Assembly (NCBI GenBank): GCA_022822575.1
Contig: JAJEBJ010000132.1
Coordinates: forward strand, 1-18,773
DNA length: 18,773 nucleotides
Direction of reading: 5' to 3'
Source: Alphaproteobacteria bacterium
GTDB taxonomy: Bacteria > Pseudomonadota > Alphaproteobacteria > SP197
Position numbers and translations under genes: made by a program. The notes under the pieces are model-generated. The model made no database searches. It was given only the letters and a program-made list of their open reading frames with translations, and had not been told where the DNA came from. Positions 14,349-18,773 of this stretch are shown here, one piece after another. Within the stretch, counting starts at the first letter, position 1. Each line of letters starts with the position of its first letter.

Positions 14349-16301
14349 TCAGTCCCTCAGCGCTTGCAGGTTCTCGAAGAGGCTCAGGGATTCGGGATTG
14401 GCGAGGGCTTCGGTGTTGGCCACCGGCCGCCCGTGAATGACGTGACGCACGGCGAGCTCACTGATCTTGTTGGACCGGGTGCGCGGGATGTCGGCCACCG
14501 CAATGACGCGTGCCGGCGTGTGGCGGGGAGAGGCGTGGGTACGGATTCGCTGGCGAATCCTGGAGACGAGGTCGTCGTCGAGTTCATGGCCCGGCTGCAT
14601 GACCACGAAGAGAATGATTCGGACGTCGCCAGCGACATCCTGGCCGACGGCAAGGCTTTCCTGGATTTCCTCGAAGATGTCCACCTGGCGGTAGATCTCG
14701 GCCGTGCCGATGCGCACGCCTCCGGGATTGAGCACGGTGTCGGAGCGCCCGTGTATGACGGCGCCGCCGGCGGCGGTGATTTCGGCCCAGTCACCGTGCC
14801 GCCAGACGTCATCGAAGGTGTCGAAGTAGGCCTGGTGGTAGAGGCTGCCGTCGTCGTCGTTCCAGAATCCCACCGGCATGGAAGGGAATGGCCGCGTGCA
14901 CACGAGTTCACCCGCCTGGCCGGCGGGCAGGCTGTTGCCGCGGTCATCGAAGATGTCGACCGCCATGCCGAGACCGCGCGCCTGGATCTCCCCGCGGCGC
15001 ACGGCGCCCTCGGGGTTGCCGAGAACGAAGCAGGAGACGATGTCCGTTCCGCCGGAGATCGACGCCAGCTGAACGTCCGCCTTCACGTCGCGATAGACAT
15101 AGTCGAAGCTGCCTGGCGCCAGGGGCGAGCCCGTGGAGAGAACGAGACGGAGATCCTCGAGATCGTGGCCCGCCGCCGGCCGGATTCCCTCCTTCTCGAT
15201 GGCCGCGAAGTACTTTGCCGAGGCGCCGAATGCGGTGAACCTCTCTTCCTGACAGAAGTCCCAGAGGACGTTGCCGTCCGGCGATGCCGGATGGCCCTCG
15301 TAGATCGCCAGGGTTGCCCCTGTTGCCAAAGCGCTCACCTGCCAGTTCCACATCATCCAGCCACAGGTCGAGAAGTAGAACAGTCGGTCTCCGTCGCCGA
15401 GGTCGCAATGCAGCCGATGTTCCTTGAGATGCTGGAGAAGGGTGCCTCCATGGCCGTGGACGATGCACTTGGGCGCACCCGTGGTACCAGACGAATAGAG
15501 GATGGCAAGTGGGTGATCGAACGGCACCTGCTCGAAGTCGATGCCGTCGTGGGATGTTGCCATTACCTCCTGCCAGGTCACGGCATCCCGCAGACCCTGT
15601 GTACCGCAGGCCTGGTCCACCCAGGGGACGACGACGACATCTTCGATGCCGGGCATGGCCTCCAGAATCTCTGCCACCCTGGACCTGCTGTCGAATTTGC
15701 GGCCGCCATAGGAATAGCCATCGGCGGTGATCAGCACCTTCGGGTCGATCTGGCCGAAGCGGTCGAGGACGCCCCTGGTTCCGAAGTCCGGTGACGAGGA
15801 CGACCACACGGCACCCAGACTGGCCGTCGCCAGCTTGGCGACAATCGTCTCGGGCAGGTTGGGGAGATATGCCGCAACACGATCGCCACGGTGGATCCCC
15901 TGATTGACAAGCCAGGCACTCATGGCCGCGACGGCGTGGTGGAGTTCGCGGAAGGTCAGGGTGCGCCGGCGGCCGCCCTCTCCGCGGCACACGATGGCCA
16001 AGGTGTCATCGCGTTTCCAAAGCAGGTTCTCGGCATAGTTGAGGCGGGCTCCGGTGAACCAGCGGGCCCCGGGCATGGCGTCTCCATCGTCGAGGACCGT
16101 CTCCCAGGTCCGGGACGCCCTGACACCGGCGAACTCCCAGACGAGCGACCAGAAGGAGGCCCTGTCGTCGATGGACCAGCGCCACAGCGACTCGTAGTCC
16201 GGGAATGTCCGCCCGCTTGCCTCTTCGGCCAGGCGCCGGAACTGCCTCAGGGCCGTTGCCTCCCGGCGCTCCTCGCCAGGGGACCAGAGAATGTCGTTCA
16301 T
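14349..16301 (-). CDS. Acetoacetate-CoA ligase (acetoacetyl-CoA synthetase)
   Basis: ANL-superfamily adenylate-forming enzyme that activates acetoacetate with ATP and CoA, feeding ketone-body carbon into lipid or polyhydroxybutyrate metabolism. The 650 residues match the family (about 650). Motifs in order: N-terminal ARWFTGARLNYAENLL (79-94), the phosphate-binding YSSGTTGAPK (269-278), STCGWMMWNW (311-320), SISGGTD (414-420), GDWAEI (503-508), the hinge GRSDTVLNPGGVRIGTAEIY (518-537) and the catalytic Lys612 in TRSNKISELAV. The WMMWNW motif and length favour acetoacetate over acetate as substrate. Start ATG 16301 forms a TGATG overlap with the preceding pterin dehydratase gene. The C-terminal domain is complete. 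Probably cotranscribed with that gene. Confidence 0.92.
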   Translation of the reverse strand: MNDILWSPGEERREATALRQFRRLAEEASGRTFPDYESLWRWSIDDRASFWSLVWEFAGVRASRTWETVLDDGDAMPGARWFTGARLNYAENLLWKRDDTLAIVCRGEGGRRRTLTFRELHHAVAAMSAWLVNQGIHRGDRVAAYLPNLPETIVAKLATASLGAVWSSSSPDFGTRGVLDRFGQIDPKVLITADGYSYGGRKFDSRSRVAEILEAMPGIEDVVVVPWVDQACGTQGLRDAVTWQEVMATSHDGIDFEQVPFDHPLAILYSSGTTGAPKCIVHGHGGTLLQHLKEHRLHCDLGDGDRLFYFSTCGWMMWNWQVSALATGATLAIYEGHPASPDGNVLWDFCQEERFTAFGASAKYFAAIEKEGIRPAAGHDLEDLRLVLSTGSPLAPGSFDYVYRDVKADVQLASISGGTDIVSCFVLGNPEGAVRRGEIQARGLGMAVDIFDDRGNSLPAGQAGELVCTRPFPSMPVGFWNDDDGSLYHQAYFDTFDDVWRHGDWAEITAAGGAVIHGRSDTVLNPGGVRIGTAEIYRQVDIFEEIQESLAVGQDVAGDVRIILFVVMQPGHELDDDLVSRIRQRIRTHASPRHTPARVIAVADIPRTRSNKISELAVRHVIHGRPVANTEALANPESLSLFENLQALRD

Positions 16302-16612
16302 CAACTTGCGGGCGCTCCCGATTTCCTGGCCGCGCGGTCCATGAAGCGGGCCATCGTGACGTCGCGTCGCGTGATGCCGCCGGCATCGTGGCTCGTCAGG
16401 GTGACGTCGACACGGTTGTAGACATTGAACCACTCGGGGTGGTGATCGACGACATCGGCGTAGACGGCGACGCGAGCCATGAAGCCGAACGCCGTCATGA
16501 AATCACTGAAGCGGAAGGTCCTTTCCAGCGCGTCCCCGCCCTCGGACAAGGTCCAGTCCTCCAGGGAGGCGAGCGCCTCCCGGAGCGCTGCCGGCGAAAG
16601 TGTGTCTGCCAT
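16301..16612 (-). CDS. phhB: 4a-hydroxytetrahydrobiopterin dehydratase (PCD/DCoH family)
   Basis: Dehydrates the 4a-carbinolamine formed when phenylalanine hydroxylase uses its pterin cofactor, returning dihydropterin for recycling. The 103-residue protein has the family's length and its active-site signature: H57, H58, P59, E60 and W61 in DHHPEWFNVYNRVDVTLTSH, followed by DAGGIT. The ATG at 16612 is preceded by GAGGA at about 9 bases. Its stop overlaps the acetoacetate-CoA ligase start. The phenylalanine hydroxylase gene is not in the window. The symbol phhB is used by function; orphan PCD genes are common in Alphaproteobacteria and some have other pterin-related roles. Confidence 0.9.
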   Translation of the reverse strand: MADTLSPAALREALASLEDWTLSEGGDALERTFRFSDFMTAFGFMARVAVYADVVDHHPEWFNVYNRVDVTLTSHDAGGITRRDVTMARFMDRAARKSGAPAS

Positions 16613-16639
16613 CGAACGTGTCCTCGCCTTTCGAACCGG

Positions 16640-16668
16640 ATTGTCCGGCGAGTTGGCCGTTTCGGCAA
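16640..16668 (-). promoter_or_regulatory. Candidate promoter for phhB and acetoacetate-CoA ligase
   Basis: On the minus strand TTGCCG (16668-16663), a 17-base spacer and GACAAT (16645-16640), each matching consensus at four of six positions. The transcript would begin near 16633, about 20 bases before ATG 16612 and including its ribosome binding site. It overlaps the opposing candidate promoter at 16653-16681. Confidence 0.45.
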
Positions 16669-16681
16669 GAGAGGCTATGGT
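16653..16681 (+). promoter_or_regulatory. Candidate promoter for the metallopeptidase gene
   Basis: TTGGCC (16653-16658), a 17-base spacer and TATGGT (16676-16681). Transcription would begin near 16688, only about three bases before ATG 16691, implying a leaderless or nearly leaderless mRNA, in line with the lack of a clear ribosome binding site. Confidence 0.45.
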
Positions 16682-16690
16682 CCGGGGCCC

Positions 16691-17086
16691 ATGACGCGAC
16701 GTTTCGGTCCAGCTCCCGACGCCGAGGAGATTGCGGCGATCGCCAGTGATGCGATCGCCATGATTCCCGACAACCTGAAGGCCCGCATCGAAGGCATCGC
16801 CATTCTCGTGACCGAGTTCCCCGAGGCCGATGTCCTGGACTCCCTTGGCATCGACAGCGAGTTCGGTCTCCTCGGTCTCTACCAGGGCATCTCCCTCGAC
16901 CAGGCCTCCGGCCACGATGTGATGGACGACCTCAACCGCATCTACCTCTACCGCCGTCCGCTCCTCGATGCCTGGGCCGAAGGCGACGACTCCCTCGAGG
17001 ATCTCGTGCACAACACGATCATCCACGAGATCGGCCACCACTTCGGCCTGTCGGACGACGACATGGAACGCCTCGAAAGCGAGTGA
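16691..17086 (+). CDS. Zincin-like metallopeptidase family protein (DUF1025 type)
   Basis: Small predicted zinc-binding protein of the zincin-like family found in many bacteria, with no signal peptide and so probably cytoplasmic; substrate and even proteolytic activity are unproven. The 131 residues end in an HExxHxxGxxD metal site: H112, E113, H116 and D122 in HEIGHHFGLSD. Upstream features typical of the family are VTEFP (40-44) with the following G-L-L-G-L-Y-Q-G segment, and IYLYRRPLLD (84-93) before the helix carrying the motif. The start at 16691 has no clear Shine-Dalgarno sequence. It is divergent from phhB and converges on the aminotransferase gene, 15 bases apart. Confidence 0.88.
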   Translation: MTRRFGPAPDAEEIAAIASDAIAMIPDNLKARIEGIAILVTEFPEADVLDSLGIDSEFGLLGLYQGISLDQASGHDVMDDLNRIYLYRRPLLDAWAEGDDSLEDLVHNTIIHEIGHHFGLSDDDMERLESE

Positions 17087-17101
17087 TGACGCAAGACGTA
17101 G

Positions 17102-18472
17102 CTACAGGGCGTCCTCGGCGCGCAGCATGCGGATCGCATCACGAACCGCTTGCACCGTCACGTCGACCTCGGAGCTCTCCATGACGCCCGACACGTAGCC
17201 ACCGGGGGTTCCCCCCATGGTGACGCCGCCCAGCATCATGGCGAGATCGAACCGGGTGGCGAGTGGTTTCGGCAGGTGCAGCAGGTCGTCGGGCGAGACG
17301 CTGGAACCATCAAAGGAACCCGGCACCACGTCGAGGCGCCGGGGATTGAGAAAGATGTGGAAGGACGAATGGGTTCCATAGGCGGCCCAGGAGACACCGG
17401 CCTCGCTGACGACGCGGTTGATGCCGTCCCGGAGCGCGGCTGCCGTGGCGCTGGCGCGCGCGCAAACTGTGCCGTCGGCGATCTGGCCCAGGGCGGCGAT
17501 GCCTGCGGCGGCCGAAAGGGGGTTGGCATTGAAGGTGCCGAAGTGATCGACCTTGATGCGGCCATCCCGCCGAGTGGCCTCGAAATCGAGCATGTCCATC
17601 ACGTCCTGCCGTCCGGCCACCGCGCCGCCGGGAAGACCGCCGGCCAGGATCTTTGCCAGGGCCGTGAGGTCGGGCGTGATGCCGAGTGCCTTCTGGGCAC
17701 CGCCCGGTGAGACGCGAAATCCGGTCACGACCTCATCGAGGATGAGGAGCGCTCCGTGACGTTCCGTCTCGTCACGCAGGAGCCGAACGAAGTCCGGATC
17801 GACCGGAACCCGGCAGAACGTGGCGCCCGTCGGTTCGATGATGGCAGCGGCGATGTCGTCATGGGCGCGGAACGCTTCACGGAGCGCGGCGTGGTCACCG
17901 GCCTCGACGACGACGAGATCCTCCTCGATTCCCGGGACGACGCCCGCTGCATCAGCGCCGCCGCTCGAGACCCGGGCTGAGGCGACATGGTCGTGCCAGC
18001 CATGAAAATGATGGGTGAATCGGAGTATCTTGCGCCTGCCCGTGAACGCGCGGGCGAGGCGCAGGCACATCAGGGTTGCCTCGGTGCCCGAGGAGACGAA
18101 CCGTACGCGTTCCGCCGAGGGCACGAGGTCGCAGACCAGGCGGCCCCAGCGGACTTCCGCCCTGTGACCGGCGCCGAAATGGGTACCCTCGCCAACGGCC
18201 TGCCTCACCGCCTCGACGACGGCCGGGTTGCCGTGTCCGAGGATGAGCGAGCCGTGGCCGCCAAAGAAATCGACATACTCGTTGCCGTCAACATCCCACT
18301 TGCGGCTCCCCTGGGCATGATCGACGTAGAGTCCGTACGGTTCCCTGTACCGGGAATCGTGTGTCACGCCACTGGGAAAGATCCCGCCGGCCTCGCCTGC
18401 GAGGTCGCGCGAACCCCTGGTTTTCTCCAGCCAGGCGGCAACGATCGGTGAATTGGTAGGCATGTCGGGCAT
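17102..18472 (-). CDS. Class III aminotransferase, glutamate-1-semialdehyde aminomutase-like
   Basis: PLP-dependent enzyme of aminotransferase class III, 456 residues from ATG 18472. The HemL-like layout is clear: IFPSGVTHDSRY near the start, DGNEYVDFFGGHGSLILGHG, the cofactor phosphate-binding SSGTEATLMCLRLAR, HHFHGWHDH, Asp246 in ILDEVVTGFR, and the PLP-binding Lys274 in ALAKILAGGLPGGAVAGR. FGTFNANPLSAAAGIAAL follows as in glutamate-1-semialdehyde aminomutase. It is not convincingly HemL itself: the segment after that Lys and the C-terminal part differ and no tetrapyrrole genes are adjacent, so a transaminase or aminomutase of unknown substrate is the safer call. ATG 18463 is an alternative start; neither has a strong ribosome binding site. 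The gene stands alone on its strand here. Confidence 0.85.
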   Translation of the reverse strand: MPDMPTNSPIVAAWLEKTRGSRDLAGEAGGIFPSGVTHDSRYREPYGLYVDHAQGSRKWDVDGNEYVDFFGGHGSLILGHGNPAVVEAVRQAVGEGTHFGAGHRAEVRWGRLVCDLVPSAERVRFVSSGTEATLMCLRLARAFTGRRKILRFTHHFHGWHDHVASARVSSGGADAAGVVPGIEEDLVVVEAGDHAALREAFRAHDDIAAAIIEPTGATFCRVPVDPDFVRLLRDETERHGALLILDEVVTGFRVSPGGAQKALGITPDLTALAKILAGGLPGGAVAGRQDVMDMLDFEATRRDGRIKVDHFGTFNANPLSAAAGIAALGQIADGTVCARASATAAALRDGINRVVSEAGVSWAAYGTHSSFHIFLNPRRLDVVPGSFDGSSVSPDDLLHLPKPLATRFDLAMMLGGVTMGGTPGGYVSGVMESSEVDVTVQAVRDAIRMLRAEDAL

Positions 18473-18600
18473 CGGGCTCACACGTCTCTGATTCCGGTCA
18501 TGGTATCGCCAGGCCGGCACCCATAGAACACCTCATGACGGATTTCGGCACCTTGCCATCGGCCACGACGGAGCAGGTCAACACGGTGTCATCGCAAACG

Positions 18601-18773
18601 TCATGAACGGGAGGATCGGGGCAGCGGTTCACAGTGCCTGCAGAACAACAACCGGACGTCCGGGCTGTTCGTCGTGTGTGGCCGATCGCCGTGGCACAGG
18701 GTGGCGATGTGCCGCCGCCTGTCGTCGTCATCACCGAAAAATCCGTGGAGCGCATATCGGCCCCGCTGAAGAG
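18601..18773 (-). CDS. 3' end of an unidentified gene with a Cys/His cluster (partial)
   Basis: On the minus strand a frame enters from the right edge and stays open for 56 codons to TGA at 18603-18601. It reads like protein rather than shadow, with GC-rich third positions, an acidic run (four Asp), HIATLCHGDRPHTT and DVRLLFCRHCEPLPR. The C-H...C-x2-C arrangement could be a small zinc site, but the domain is cut off and I do not recognise it. A competing ATG frame (18498-18755) on the same strand has a less protein-like composition. The stop lies about 130 bases upstream of the aminotransferase start. Confidence 0.45.
   Translation of the reverse strand, partial: LQRGRYALHGFFGDDDDRRRHIATLCHGDRPHTTNSPDVRLLFCRHCEPLPRSSRS

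Noticed and set aside
13839..15794. A 651-codon plus-strand open frame
   Set aside because: It lies opposite acetoacetate-CoA ligase and the IalB gene and has shadow-like composition with no recognisable motif; long antisense frames are expected in high-GC DNA.
18498..18755. An 85-codon minus-strand frame at the right edge
   Set aside because: Thr/Ser-rich with poor protein character; another frame over the same bases is more convincing.

Overview
This is an 18.8 kb stretch of high-GC chromosomal DNA from an alphaproteobacterium, probably a Rhodospirillales-like lineage. The assignment rests on base composition, the rpmH-rnpA-yidD-yidC block, an IalB-family exported protein next to rlmN and argG, and ATGA/TGATG stop-start overlaps between many adjacent genes. 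I see no phage, insertion sequence, CRISPR, rRNA or tRNA. Most of the window is housekeeping and central metabolism with a few unusual arrangements.

Left part (1-3709, minus strand). A ribosome/membrane-biogenesis operon, rpmH-rnpA-yidD-yidC, is read from a near-consensus sigma70 promoter. A truncated amidase gene follows it, running off the left edge. Next to it (3756-6251, plus strand) is a compact set: a TVP38/TMEM64 membrane protein, an overlapping FAD-dependent disulfide oxidoreductase and a YggT-family membrane protein.

Middle (6418-10148). A choline-dehydrogenase-like GMC flavoenzyme lies on the minus strand, with a TTG start set by a strong ribosome binding site. The 420-base interval behind it contains two short coding-like frames that may be the remnant of a decayed gene. 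Then come a DUF2059 exported protein and folD on the plus strand.

Right-centre (10153-14219, minus strand). A four-gene translationally coupled operon is ordered ialB-like, rlmN, a three-repeat RidA-like protein, argG. The RidA-like gene is the most unusual item: three RidA-type units in one chain, where the ordinary protein is a single-domain homotrimer.

Right end (14349-18773). Acetoacetate-CoA ligase overlaps a pterin carbinolamine dehydratase gene (both minus), which fits the end of phenylalanine/tyrosine catabolism. Face-to-face overlapping promoters separate this pair from a small zincin-type metallopeptidase on the plus strand. A class III aminotransferase of the glutamate-1-semialdehyde aminomutase type follows (minus), and then the 3' end of an unidentified minus-strand gene at the right edge. 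I found no clear new multi-gene system. The best leads are the triple RidA protein, the TVP38/oxidoreductase pair with a changed active-site residue, and the coding-like debris at 8198-8385.
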